This document shows positions 8,846 through 18,418 of a stretch of 64,000 bases of DNA, piece by piece. A model generated the notes under the pieces. The model searched no databases. It was not told the origin of the DNA and saw only the letters and a list, made by a program, of their open reading frames with translations. Position numbers and translations under genes: made by a program. Each line of letters opens with the position of its first letter. The stretch's first letter is position 1. This stretch comes from Hahellaceae bacterium (GTDB taxonomy: Bacteria; Pseudomonadota; Gammaproteobacteria; Pseudomonadales; Oleiphilaceae). The stretch is from the NCBI GenBank assembly GCA_016716085.1, contig JADJWY010000026.1, positions 659,382 through 723,381 of the forward strand, written 5' to 3'.

Positions 8846-9201
8846 GACTCGTCACTCCGCGAGCGCTGCTGCCGGGCATAATCGATGAACGGCTGATTTT
8901 GAGTCGAGGCATCGGCCTTCACGCGCAGATGCAGGGCGGCTTTGGCCATCATGTGCGCGGCAATCGGCGCCGTCATGAACAGAAACAGCGTGATCATCAG
9001 CTCATGCACACTTAACTGCTTCTGCTGCTCCGACATAAACACCATGGACGCAATGAGGACACTGCCAATCCCCAGCGTGGTAGCCTTGGTCGGTGCGTGC
9101 AGGCGAGTGTAGAAATCGGGCAACCGGACTAACCCCAGAGACCCCACAAACAGAAAGACACCACCGACCAAAAGCAGGAAGCAAACCAACACCTCTAGCA
9201 C
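8842..9201 (-). CDS. phaG: PhaG/MrpG, monovalent cation/proton antiporter subunit G
   Basis: Subunit G of 119 residues, with three transmembrane helices and the family motif GLVRLPDFYTRLHAPTKATTLG. The start is a GTG at 9201. It is one of the small membrane subunits of the Mrp/Pha complex that exchanges Na+ or K+ for H+. It lies 9 bases after phaF and overlaps the binding-protein gene downstream. Confidence 0.92.
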   Translation of the reverse strand: MLEVLVCFLLLVGGVFLFVGSLGLVRLPDFYTRLHAPTKATTLGIGSVLIASMVFMSEQQKQLSVHELMITLFLFMTAPIAAHMMAKAALHLRVKADASTQNQPFIDYARQQRSRSDES

Positions 9202-9210
9202 CGTAACCCC

Positions 9211-9480
9211 CTATTCAATGATATCGCCGCGTAAAACATATTTGCAGACGGCGGCGGTGCTGACAAAACCCAGCATCGCGATCAGCAGCGCACCCTCAAA
9301 ATACAGTGCGGTTCCCGTCTGCAAGCCCAGTAGTACGATCAACGCGATGGAATTGATGAACATGGTATCCAGGGCCAGCAATCGATCAACCAATCCTGGA
9401 CCAATCAACAAGCGCCATAAATTCAACAACAGTGCGGCACTCACCAGACAGGTGACGATCCCCAGCGTGAGCGTCATCAT
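9211..9480 (-). CDS. phaF: PhaF/MrpF, antiporter subunit F
   Basis: Subunit F of 89 residues from the ATG at 9480, which overlaps the phaE stop by four bases. Three hydrophobic helices are visible, with DRLLALDTMFINSIALIVLLG, a conserved block of the family, in the middle. Part of the antiporter operon. Confidence 0.9.
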   Translation of the reverse strand: MMTLTLGIVTCLVSAALLLNLWRLLIGPGLVDRLLALDTMFINSIALIVLLGLQTGTALYFEGALLIAMLGFVSTAAVCKYVLRGDIIE

Positions 9481-9989
9481 TCGAACATCTCCTTGAGCCA
9501 ATCCTCATAGCGACTACGAATACTGTCGATCAACGCCTGTTCATCCTGAAGGTCCAGTACGTGAATATATAAGCACTTGCGATCCTCAGAGACCTCTGCC
9601 GTTAAGGTACCCGGCGTCAGCGCAATGGTGCTGGAAAGAATCGTGATCGGCAGATCGGAATGCAACTTCAGGGGATACGCAACGAACCCTGGTTGCAGTT
9701 TTTTGATGGGTCCCAGCACCTGCCGGGCGACCTGAATATTGGATAACACTATATCCAGCAACAACCGAAAAAAATATCGCAGGGCCAAAAACGGTCGCTT
9801 GAGCGGGGGATTAGGTTCGGCCATTGGCCGCAGCAGTATTGGAATCAGCCAGGCAATAACTGCTCCGAGCACGATATGTCCCGCTGCCAGAGACTGATTC
9901 AATAGGAGCCACAATGACCACAGTATCACTGATAACAAGGGTTGCGGTATAAGACGACGCCGGATCGAAACCTTCGTCACATCATTCAT
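9477..9989 (-). CDS. phaE: PhaE/MrpE, antiporter subunit E
   Basis: Subunit E of 170 residues with an N-terminal membrane region (about 18-55) and a soluble C-terminal domain containing SSTIALTPGTLTAEV, typical of MrpE. Both ends overlap its neighbours phaD and phaF by ATGA, showing tight translational coupling. Confidence 0.91.
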   Translation of the reverse strand: MNDVTKVSIRRRLIPQPLLSVILWSLWLLLNQSLAAGHIVLGAVIAWLIPILLRPMAEPNPPLKRPFLALRYFFRLLLDIVLSNIQVARQVLGPIKKLQPGFVAYPLKLHSDLPITILSSTIALTPGTLTAEVSEDRKCLYIHVLDLQDEQALIDSIRSRYEDWLKEMFE

Positions 9990-11491
9990 GGAATCATCCT
10001 CCCTACCCCCGGACTCGCCCCCGTGATGTTAAACACATGCCAGGCCGCGTCTCCAGAAAGGGTGAGGACCCACTCGCCAGCCACGACCATGCCCGCGGAC
10101 ACACCCAATAGCAGGACGACGGCCATCAGTTGCACGGGCGCGGCCGTTTCAGTTCCTGGCTTGCCAGTACGGGTATGCCAGATCAGGCCGGTCCCGGCAC
10201 GCGCCAGCATGATCAACATAAACAGGCTGCTGAGCAAAATGGCGGCCCAGGCAATAACCTGATGGATGCTTCCGGCAAACGCCTGCAATGCCAGTAGTTT
10301 GCCGATGAAGCCTGAAAAAGGCGGCAGACCGATCACGACCATGGCCGCCAGCAGCAGTAAGCCCCCGAGCAGAAGCGGTTGGGAAAGCGGACGCGCAGGC
10401 ACCAGACGGTCCCCCGCCTGTCCTCGCTGCAGGGCGATCATGTCAGCGAGCAGAAACAGCGCGGCCGTAATCAGGGTGGAATGGATCAGGTAATAGACCG
10501 CGGCACGAATGGACTCTACCGAATTATTCGAAACCAGCATGAGCAGCAAACCGACCGATATGATTACCAGATTGGCAATCAGAGGTTTGAGCTGCTCACT
10601 GGCCAACATTCCGATAGAGCCAACCAACAGTGTTATCAGCGACAAATACCACAGCCAGTCATCTGCCAGCCCCTGCAGCCCATCAGCGCCACCGCCAAAA
10701 AGCTGAACGTGGACACGAATAAAACTGTAGATTCCTACCTTGGTCATGATGGCAAACAGGGCAGCAACGGGCGCCAGCGCAGCGCTGTAGGTAGCCACCA
10801 GCCAGAATTGTAATGGCACCAGGGCGGCCTTTAAACCAAAGACGACAATCAGTAACAGGCCGCCCGCTTTCGCCAGATAGAGCTTATCGCCGCTGAGCTG
10901 CGCCAGCTTCTGCGACATATCTGCCATATTCAGCGTTCCCGTTGCACCGTAGAGTATGCCCAGCGCGAAAAGAAAGAACGCCGAACCAATCAGGTTCAGT
11001 GCGACATAGTGAAAATGCGCGCGCGCTTTCTGGCGGGCCGAACCGTAGGTCAGCAGGGAATAGGAGGCAATCAGCAGAATTTCGAAAAAGACGAACAGGT
11101 TGAACAGATCACCCGTCAGAAAGGCACCGTTAATGCCCATGATCTGAAACAGAAAAATGGAGTGATAGTAAGGACCTGGGGTTTGTTTTCCAGCCAGACT
11201 GTAAAGCCAGCAGACCAGCGCCAGCCCAACGGTCAACAGCACCAGAAGAATCGCCAGCGGATCAACCGTGAGGACAATTCCAAACGGAGGCTGCCAGTCT
11301 CCCAGCACGTAAGTGAGCGGCACACCCCGGACATTATTCAGCAGAGACAGCACCACCGCCATCGTGAGTATCAGCGCGCTGCCGCAACCCATACGCTGCC
11401 ACAGCACAGACGGCTGAATACCAGGAAACATCAGTACCACGGCCGTCAGCATGGGAATCAGGATAGGAAGAATCGCCAAATGCTCTGTCAC
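9986..11491 (-). CDS. phaD: PhaD/MrpD, antiporter subunit D
   Basis: Large subunit of 501 residues homologous to the proton-pumping subunits of NADH dehydrogenase (proton_antipo_M domain). About 14 hydrophobic helices are visible. LFNLFVFFEILLIASYSLL carries the conserved glutamate, and the lysine of LLIVVFGLKAALVPLQFWL is also present. Overlaps phaC and phaE. Confidence 0.93.
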   Translation of the reverse strand: MTEHLAILPILIPMLTAVVLMFPGIQPSVLWQRMGCGSALILTMAVVLSLLNNVRGVPLTYVLGDWQPPFGIVLTVDPLAILLVLLTVGLALVCWLYSLAGKQTPGPYYHSIFLFQIMGINGAFLTGDLFNLFVFFEILLIASYSLLTYGSARQKARAHFHYVALNLIGSAFFLFALGILYGATGTLNMADMSQKLAQLSGDKLYLAKAGGLLLIVVFGLKAALVPLQFWLVATYSAALAPVAALFAIMTKVGIYSFIRVHVQLFGGGADGLQGLADDWLWYLSLITLLVGSIGMLASEQLKPLIANLVIISVGLLLMLVSNNSVESIRAAVYYLIHSTLITAALFLLADMIALQRGQAGDRLVPARPLSQPLLLGGLLLLAAMVVIGLPPFSGFIGKLLALQAFAGSIHQVIAWAAILLSSLFMLIMLARAGTGLIWHTRTGKPGTETAAPVQLMAVVLLLGVSAGMVVAGEWVLTLSGDAAWHVFNITGASPGVGRMIP

Positions 11492-11844
11492 TGCGCCTCC
11501 TTCTCCGGCGTTCGCTCATGGTCGACATCCGTTCCATCGACATGATCATTCCCCATCTCTGCCCGCGCCACCATTGCTAATACCATGATAAATGCGGTCA
11601 TGGCAAAGCCAATCACAATCGCAGTCAGCACCAGTGCTTGCGTCAGGGGATCCGCAAAGTCACCGTTGCCCCCCAGAATGGCGGCGGCGTTTAATTTAAG
11701 GCCACCACTGGCAAATAAAAACAGGTTCACCGCATAAGAAAGCAAGGTGATCCCCAGCACCACCGTATAGGTGCGGCGGCGCAGCAACAAAAATATTCCA
11801 CAGGCCGTTAACAGGCCCACACAGACAGCATACACCCCTTCCAC
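11488..11844 (-). CDS. phaC: PhaC/MrpC, antiporter subunit C
   Basis: NuoK-like subunit C of 118 residues with three helices. The blocks VVLGITLLSYAVNLFLF and DPLTQALVLTAIVIGFA are family hallmarks. Its start overlaps the end of phaAB and its stop overlaps phaD. Confidence 0.92.
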   Translation of the reverse strand: MEGVYAVCVGLLTACGIFLLLRRRTYTVVLGITLLSYAVNLFLFASGGLKLNAAAILGGNGDFADPLTQALVLTAIVIGFAMTAFIMVLAMVARAEMGNDHVDGTDVDHERTPEKEAQ

Positions 11845-14648
11845 TAGCTCTCTCCCCGACTGTCAGGTCGATGGCGGGTCGACAGTTCCCCCAGGTTAGC
11901 CAGAATCATCAGCGTCGCGCCGATGACCGTCAGGTAAACACCCAGATCAAACACCATCGCGCTGGCCAATTCGAACTTGCCGACGACCGGCCAACTGAAA
12001 TAATCGAACCAGGTCGTTAGGAAAGGTCGGCCAAAGAACCAACTCCCCACCCCGGAGAACAGTGCAATCCCCAATCCTGTCCCAATCATTGCCGCATAGT
12101 GAATACGCAAGCGCCCTCTTACCCACTCAACACCGTTGGCAATATATTGCTGCAATATCGCTATCGCGGTAATGAGCCCCGCAATGAATCCTCCCCCCGG
12201 CTGATTATGTCCACGCAGGAAAATAAACACTGAGACCAGCAGAGCCATCGGCAATAACCAGCGCGACACCATGCCCAACATCATCGGGTGGACATCGTTT
12301 GACCAACGATTGCCGAAGGCATCCCGGGCCGGCAGGTACAGGGGCATACGGGAGATCAGTCCAAAAATACCCAGTGCCGCAATCCCTAGCACCGTGATTT
12401 CACCGAGCGTATCAAAGCCGCGAAAATCAACCAGAATCACGTTGACTACGTTGGTACCACCACCGCCCGTTTTACTGTTGGCAACGAAATAGTCCGCAAT
12501 CGAATCAAGCGAACGGGTCATCAGGGCATAGCTCAAGGTCCCGATAATCCCTCCCGCAATGGCAGCGAGCCCCAGGTCCCGGGCAATGCGACGCGGATCC
12601 GTTTCTTTGGGCGTACTTTGCGGCAGAAAAAATAACGCTAACAGCAACAGCACAATCGTGACCACTTCAACGGTCAGCTGGGTCAAAGCCAGGTCCGGTG
12701 CCGAAAAATAACTGAATGCCATCGAAACAATCAGCCCGGCCACCGATAACATCAGCAAGGCAACCAGGCGCTGCCGGTGCAAAACAACGGTGGCAAGCGC
12801 CGAGACACATAACAGAAACCCGGCAATGGCGGCAAAGGGATCGACCGGCATCAAGGATTTGTCGCCCAGCGCGCGCACCAGGCCGGTCAATGGTGCCGCG
12901 AGCATCACGATGGCGGCGAGCACCAGAAGCAGGCTATAGCGCTGCAGCGAGCCGTTATCAATCCATGCCATGATCCGATGTGCCACACCCAATAGAGCCA
13001 CGACCCCCTTCTCAAACTCGGCTTTCATATCCCGTTCAGGGAATTGCGCCTGTAGCTGAAACAGCGTCCCGCGGTGGTAATAAATAAAGGCACCACCGAT
13101 GACGGCGGCGAGGCTCATCATCAAGGGAAGATTGAAGCCATGCCAGATCGAGAGCCCATACTCGGGCAGTTCCGTTCGGATGACGGACTGCGAGGCCGCC
13201 GCCAGCAATTCCCCAACCATAAATTCGGGAAAAATACCCACCAGAATACACAGTGCGACCAGAATTTCGACCGGCACCTTCATATAGCGCGGGGGCTCAT
13301 GAGGTGTCTTCGGCAGGTCGATCGGTTCACCGTTAAAAAATACATCGTGAATGAAGCGCACCGAATAGGCGACAGACAAGGCCGCACCGACCGTCGCAAA
13401 CACGGGAATCATCCACGAGAGTGAGCCCAGTGCGCCAGGGTGCAGCGTCTCGGCAAAGAACATTTCCTTGGATAAGAAGCCGTTAAACAAGGGGATACCG
13501 GCCATCGAAGCGGAAGCGACCATCGCCAGCGTCGCCGTATGCGGCATATAGTTCCACAAACCGTTCAATTTACGCATGTCCCGCGTGCCGGACTCATGAT
13601 CAATAATCCCGGCAGCCATAAAGAGAGAGGCCTTGAATACCGCATGGTTGATGATGTGAAACACTGCCGCCACGGCCGCCAGCTCGCTGTGCATCCCCAG
13701 CAGCAAGGTAATGAGTCCCAGATGACTGATCGTGGAATAGGCCAGCAAGCCCTTGAGATCATGTTTGAACAAGGCCGTATAAGCGCCCAGCAGCAAGGTC
13801 GCCAGCCCTGTCAGGCCCACGACCAGGAACCACATTTCGGTACCCGCCAGGACGGGAAAAAAACGCGCCAGCAAAAATATTCCGGCCTTAACCATGGTGG
13901 CGGAATGCAAATAGGCGCTGACGGGCGTCGGTGCGGCCATGGCATGCGGCAACCAGAAATGAAAGGGAAATTGGGCCGATTTAGTGAAGGCACCCAACAA
14001 GATCAAGCCCAGAATCACCGGGTAAGCGTCGTGTGCCCGAACCAGGGCACCACTCGCCAGCACCGTCTGCAAATCAAATGATCCCACGACCTGCCCGATC
14101 AGAAGCAAACCGGCGAGTAAGGCTAATCCCCCGGCGCCGGTGATGGCCAACGCCATGCGCGCCCCTCGCCGGGCGTCCGAACGATGCGACCAGAAGCTGA
14201 TAAGCAGAAAGGAGCTAACACTGGTCAGCTCCCAGAACATCCATAATTGAATCAGGTTATTGGAGAGAACGACCCCTAGCATGGCGGTCATAAACAGAAT
14301 CAGATAGGCATAGAATCGTCCCATCGGGTCTTCGTCCGACAGATAGTAGCGCGCATAGAGGATGACCAGCAGGCCGATACCCAGAATCAACAAGGCAAAC
14401 AGAAAACCCAATCCATCCAGGTGAAAACTCAGGTTAAGACCCAGCGAAGGAATCCAGTGCCAGCTTGCGGTCAAGGGTGTTTGCGCCACCACGTCAGCAT
14501 GAAACTGCAAAACAAGTAGAAGGGCTGTCGCCGGCAAAATGGCCGTCGCGACGGCACAGGCTGTTTTCCCCCAACGCTGGGCAACCAGTGGTACCAGGGT
14601 TCCCAAAAGGGGCAGTACAACGATCCAGAGCAGCGCTGAAGAACTCAT
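11844..14648 (-). CDS. phaAB: PhaAB/MrpAB fused antiporter subunit
   Basis: Very large membrane protein of 934 residues. It fuses the MrpA-type antiporter module (about 1-750, with the proton_antipo_M core, the motif MWELTSVSSFLLI and a central DUF4040 region) to an MrpB domain (about 780-925, with LRGHNQPGGGFIAGL). This A-B fusion is characteristic of the Pha-type (group 2) complex. The start chosen is the ATG at 14648, which overlaps the stop of the diguanylate cyclase gene. Confidence 0.94.
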   Translation of the reverse strand: MSSSALLWIVVLPLLGTLVPLVAQRWGKTACAVATAILPATALLLVLQFHADVVAQTPLTASWHWIPSLGLNLSFHLDGLGFLFALLILGIGLLVILYARYYLSDEDPMGRFYAYLILFMTAMLGVVLSNNLIQLWMFWELTSVSSFLLISFWSHRSDARRGARMALAITGAGGLALLAGLLLIGQVVGSFDLQTVLASGALVRAHDAYPVILGLILLGAFTKSAQFPFHFWLPHAMAAPTPVSAYLHSATMVKAGIFLLARFFPVLAGTEMWFLVVGLTGLATLLLGAYTALFKHDLKGLLAYSTISHLGLITLLLGMHSELAAVAAVFHIINHAVFKASLFMAAGIIDHESGTRDMRKLNGLWNYMPHTATLAMVASASMAGIPLFNGFLSKEMFFAETLHPGALGSLSWMIPVFATVGAALSVAYSVRFIHDVFFNGEPIDLPKTPHEPPRYMKVPVEILVALCILVGIFPEFMVGELLAAASQSVIRTELPEYGLSIWHGFNLPLMMSLAAVIGGAFIYYHRGTLFQLQAQFPERDMKAEFEKGVVALLGVAHRIMAWIDNGSLQRYSLLLVLAAIVMLAAPLTGLVRALGDKSLMPVDPFAAIAGFLLCVSALATVVLHRQRLVALLMLSVAGLIVSMAFSYFSAPDLALTQLTVEVVTIVLLLLALFFLPQSTPKETDPRRIARDLGLAAIAGGIIGTLSYALMTRSLDSIADYFVANSKTGGGGTNVVNVILVDFRGFDTLGEITVLGIAALGIFGLISRMPLYLPARDAFGNRWSNDVHPMMLGMVSRWLLPMALLVSVFIFLRGHNQPGGGFIAGLITAIAILQQYIANGVEWVRGRLRIHYAAMIGTGLGIALFSGVGSWFFGRPFLTTWFDYFSWPVVGKFELASAMVFDLGVYLTVIGATLMILANLGELSTRHRPDSRGES

Positions 14649-15859
14649 CTGGCGGCACACTTCATCTGATTTTTCCCATTGTGCTTGGCTTCGTACAACG
14701 CGCCGTCGGCCGTATCGATTAAATCGTTCTCACGCAGTGCCTCGGTCGGAACCAGGCTGGCCACGCCCGCGCTCACCGTTACGACCGATTGAGAATCCGT
14801 CGCACCCGGCAGCTTCTGCAGCGCCACCGCCTCGACCATCGCAGAGGCTAATTGACCAGCCGCATCGAGCGGCGTTTCTGGCAATAAGATAGCAAACTCT
14901 TCTCCCCCATAACGACACACCAGATCAGACGATCGACCCACCAGACTTTTCAGACAGGCCGCCACCCGACTCAGGCACTCATCGCCGGCCAGATGCCCAC
15001 GGCTGTCATTCAGTCGTTTGAAGTTATCAACATCAAGCAGGATCAGCGAAAGTGGCTTTCCCGCCCTCAGACAACGCCGCCAGTCCTCGCTCAAACGCTG
15101 ATTAAAACGCCGACGATTGGCCACCTGAGTGAGCCCGTCAATATAGGACAGCGCTTTGAGTTCTTCCTGCGTCTCCAGCAACTGCCGCTGGTCATGGTAC
15201 AGCAGCAGGGTTTGCAGAAACATCTGGCGACCTTCAAATTCAACACGATAGCAAACAAACAGTGAAATGAAGGTTACGAAAGTGTAAAGGAACAGCAGTT
15301 CGGTTTCCTGAGAGGGGGGGAGCGACATCAGGCCATACACGGCTATCATCTGGCACAGCCACATGACTGCCGCCCCTGGCAGCATGTAAGTCAACTGCAG
15401 TCGCATGACCGTGCCCAAAAACATGACCGGGAGAAAGGACCCTGTCTGGTAATGAAACTCACCCTCTCCGGCGGCGAGATAACTCACCGTCAGAATACTC
15501 AGGTGCAAAATCAACACCATCACGACCATCACCGCCTGAAAATGTGGTCGAAGTTTTGGATGTGTGGCAAAGGCAACCACCGCGATGACCAGCGCGCCTT
15601 CCATCAGCCGCAGCAGAAGCAGTCCTTCATACAGGTTCGGAACCACTTCCCGGTCGGCCAGACTGAACAGCATCAGCATCATTGCGCCGATAACCCCGTA
15701 AAAGCGGTTGGTTTGCAGGAAAGACTCCCGGTAGTGGTCGGAAAACAGGTTGTCCAGACGGTTCCCAAAACGCAATGCCCGCGCACCCGAGGTGAGCCGA
15801 CGGCGAACAAAATCCACCTCGACGGGCTGCAATTGAATGTCACGCAGAGAATCGGTCAA
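14645..15859 (-). CDS. Membrane-bound diguanylate cyclase (GGDEF)
   Basis: Protein of 404 residues with five or six transmembrane segments (about 55-215) followed by a GGDEF domain (about 235-400) that makes the second messenger c-di-GMP from GTP. The active-site motif is GGEEF, and an inhibitory-site RSSD lies five residues before it, so both catalysis and product feedback are expected. Its stop overlaps the phaAB start (ATGA), making it the first gene of the antiporter operon. Membrane domains plus this linkage suggest sensing of ion or pH state, which is inference. Confidence 0.92.
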   Translation of the reverse strand: MTDSLRDIQLQPVEVDFVRRRLTSGARALRFGNRLDNLFSDHYRESFLQTNRFYGVIGAMMLMLFSLADREVVPNLYEGLLLLRLMEGALVIAVVAFATHPKLRPHFQAVMVVMVLILHLSILTVSYLAAGEGEFHYQTGSFLPVMFLGTVMRLQLTYMLPGAAVMWLCQMIAVYGLMSLPPSQETELLFLYTFVTFISLFVCYRVEFEGRQMFLQTLLLYHDQRQLLETQEELKALSYIDGLTQVANRRRFNQRLSEDWRRCLRAGKPLSLILLDVDNFKRLNDSRGHLAGDECLSRVAACLKSLVGRSSDLVCRYGGEEFAILLPETPLDAAGQLASAMVEAVALQKLPGATDSQSVVTVSAGVASLVPTEALRENDLIDTADGALYEAKHNGKNQMKCAAR

Positions 15860-15967
15860 ACCCTTCTACTCCGAAAAAACGGGATTCCATCTATGAAAAG
15901 TGTAACTAAAGCCCCCGCATATGCCAGCATCCGCGATGACACCTGTACATTAAAACACCAAAGTGAA

Positions 15968-16004
15968 CGCCTTCGCAGATCCGCCTTCGCAGATCCGCCT
16001 TCGC
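15968..16004. repeat. Short tandem repeat, 14-base unit
   Basis: The unit CGCCTTCGCAGATC is repeated about 2.6 times in the gap between the diguanylate cyclase and the pectinacetylesterase-like gene. No function is evident. Confidence 0.8.
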
Positions 16005-16068
16005 GTGATTGTTACCATTGCGCTCCATTGCGTAACCGCGCGTAACCTTTAATTTTGGCAACCGAATT

Positions 16069-17211
16069 ATGTCTGCTCGTCTGCTTATACTGACCTGTAT
16101 TCTCCCACTGACACTCAGCGCCTGCCAGGACTCCTCTTCCGCTGCAAATTCCGTAGCCGAACCGGTAATAGACACACGCAATGACGGTGAAACGGCACAG
16201 CCCTTCGAGGAACTGCTCGATCAGGGGATCGCCGTTTATCAGGGGACCTATCAGCCCGAATCAACCGACGTAGAGGGTGATGCCACCGTACATCAATTCG
16301 CGCAGGGCGATGGACCGCTGTGCCTGGACGGAAGCGCGTATAACATGAGTACACGCGACCAGGGCAGCTCAGACCTGGTCATCTTTCTGGAAGGCGGTGG
16401 CGGCTGCTGGTCAGAACTCTGCATGGCCAACGAAACAGCCCAACCCGGCGTTCCACGGCGCGGTATTCTCGACCCGGACCTGGCGGGCAACCCTGTGGCG
16501 TCGGCCAATGTCGCCTACCTGCCCTACTGCGATGGCTCGTTGTTCGTAGGCGACGTAGATCATAGCAACCCCGGTTATGGCAAACCGGAAAACACCGAAT
16601 ATCAGCGCGGCCTTAAAAACCTGTCTGCCGGACTGGATGTGACGGCGGCAACCTTTCCAGCACCCTCTCGCATCATACTCGCCGGTAACAGTGGTGGGGC
16701 CTTTGGAACACTCTTTGCGCTACCGCTCGTTCGTCACCTGTACCCCAACGTTCCGATTGAAGTGATTAATGACTCTGGCCTGGGTATCGCCATGGATAAT
16801 GCCCCTGAGTTCATTCTGGGGCGTATCGAAGACTGGAACGCTGTCCAGTTCTTTCCCGAAAACGGCTGTCCAGACTGCCTCACTAACGGCCACATGACCG
16901 AGTACCTGCGCTGGTAACTGGCGCAGGATACGAATTTCCGTCTGGCCATGCTGACCAGCAAACAGGATTTTGTCATCGGGACCGTTTTTCTCGGTATAGG
17001 GGGAAGTGCGTTCGAAACATCGGTTCTGCAGCAACTCCCCGCAATAGAGGATTTTTCAGAGGGCAGAATGCGTAGTTGGATTAAAAATGGCACCGAACAC
17101 ACCTTCATCCAACGGGATGTGACCGCCACGGCGGGCGGTGTGTCTGTGCAGGATTGGCTGACGGCGTTTCTGGCCGATTCACCGGCATGGACAACGGCCC
17201 GCGACGATTGA
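16069..17211 (+). pseudogene. Pectinacetylesterase/NOTUM-family lipoprotein, interrupted by a stop codon
   Basis: The reading frame encodes a 380-codon exported hydrolase of the pectinacetylesterase family, but TAA at 16915-16917 interrupts it after residue 282. The same frame continues without shift to 17211. The intact part has a lipoprotein signal (LTLSAC), the oxyanion region FLEGGGGCW, and the nucleophile motif LAGNSGGAFG. The part beyond the stop would carry the C-terminal catalytic histidine region. Substrate unknown. Either a nonsense mutation, readthrough or a sequencing error explains the stop; pseudogene is the simplest reading. Confidence 0.75.
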
Positions 17212-17219
17212 AAGGGGCG

Positions 17220-18284
17220 CTAAGCCCCCTCTGGTTCATTGACCCAGGCAATGAATAGTTCATACCCCAGGGCTAGCACAACGGCACCGACAAACAGTCC
17301 GATAATACCGGACAAGAGCATGCCGCCAATCGCGCCCATCAGAATAATCAAAACCGGCACCTGGGCATCCCGCCCCATCAGAATCGGTTTCAGGATATTG
17401 TCGCTGGCGCCCACGAGGATCATGTAAATCGCAAACACGAGCGCGGGAACCGCGTCCGAGTGACCGTAGGCATACACAATGATGGGGGCAATCACGACAA
17501 AGACCGGCACCTGAATGATGGCCAGTAACAGCACTGCCAGGGCCCACAAACCCGCATAAGGCACGCCGATCAAGGCAAAGCCAATCGCAGACGCGAGGGC
17601 CTGAATAATCGCCACCCCCACAACACCGGCCGCCACCGAACGAACGGTTTTGCCGGCCAGATTGATGTAATCGACACCTTTCTCACCTGCAAGCCGGATA
17701 AACAGCTTGCGCATCATCGTCACCCCACCCTCGGCATTGGCAAGCATTGCGGCCGCAATAACAATCGCCAGCGTAAACTGCAGGATCGCGCCCCCAACCC
17801 CGGCGGCAGCCTTCAGTAGGCTACTGGCCATCGATTTAATTTCAGCACTGTAGGGCTGCAAAATCGCAATCAAATTTGTGGAGGCCTGCATCCAGAGATT
17901 GTGGAGCCACTCACCGATGACCGGCCAGTCCCTGACACTGTTTTCGGGCGGCGGAATTACCAGCACACCGGCTTCAAGTGCCTGCGACAGGGCCTTGGCA
18001 CCCACCGCAATCGACTCAGAGAGCAAGACAGTGGGTACGATCACCAATGCCAGCCCCGTCGCCCCCAACAGCGAAGCCGCTGTTTTGCCCCGCCCTCCCA
18101 ACATGCGGGTCAGCTTTTGAAAGACGGGGCCCAGTGAGATACTGATGATCAGGGACCAGAGAATGATCATGATAAAGGGGCTCATGATCATGCCGCAGGT
18201 CACGATCAACAAAAGCACCGCGCCAATGCGAATCAGGTGTTCAATACTGTCTTTGGAGGCGTTGGCAGAGGGAAACGGCGGCAT
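17220..18284 (-). CDS. AI-2E/PerM family membrane permease
   Basis: Protein of 354 residues with about eight transmembrane segments in the AI-2E transporter (PerM) arrangement: two near the N-terminus, a soluble middle (about 95-160), and a C-terminal helical block containing LFVGAVVLALGYELF. Family members are exporters or ion/proton-linked transporters of varied substrate. The start (ATG at 18284) is opposed by modA on the other strand. Confidence 0.85.
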   Translation of the reverse strand: MPPFPSANASKDSIEHLIRIGAVLLLIVTCGMIMSPFIMIILWSLIISISLGPVFQKLTRMLGGRGKTAASLLGATGLALVIVPTVLLSESIAVGAKALSQALEAGVLVIPPPENSVRDWPVIGEWLHNLWMQASTNLIAILQPYSAEIKSMASSLLKAAAGVGGAILQFTLAIVIAAAMLANAEGGVTMMRKLFIRLAGEKGVDYINLAGKTVRSVAAGVVGVAIIQALASAIGFALIGVPYAGLWALAVLLLAIIQVPVFVVIAPIIVYAYGHSDAVPALVFAIYMILVGASDNILKPILMGRDAQVPVLIILMGAIGGMLLSGIIGLFVGAVVLALGYELFIAWVNEPEGA

Positions 18285-18418
18285 TGATCAGAGACTCATC
18301 GGCAAAGAGGAAAAGAATGCAGGAAGGATACCCCGAACACGCCGCGTCATCTACCCAAATTCCCATGGCGTCAACTGCGGTATATCGCCTAAACTGGCAA
18401 TCATCTATGGAACGCGAT

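Noticed and set aside
13539..14081. Long plus-strand frame inside phaAB
   Set aside because: It is a shadow of the antiporter coding sequence, with Gln/His-rich composition typical of reverse frames.
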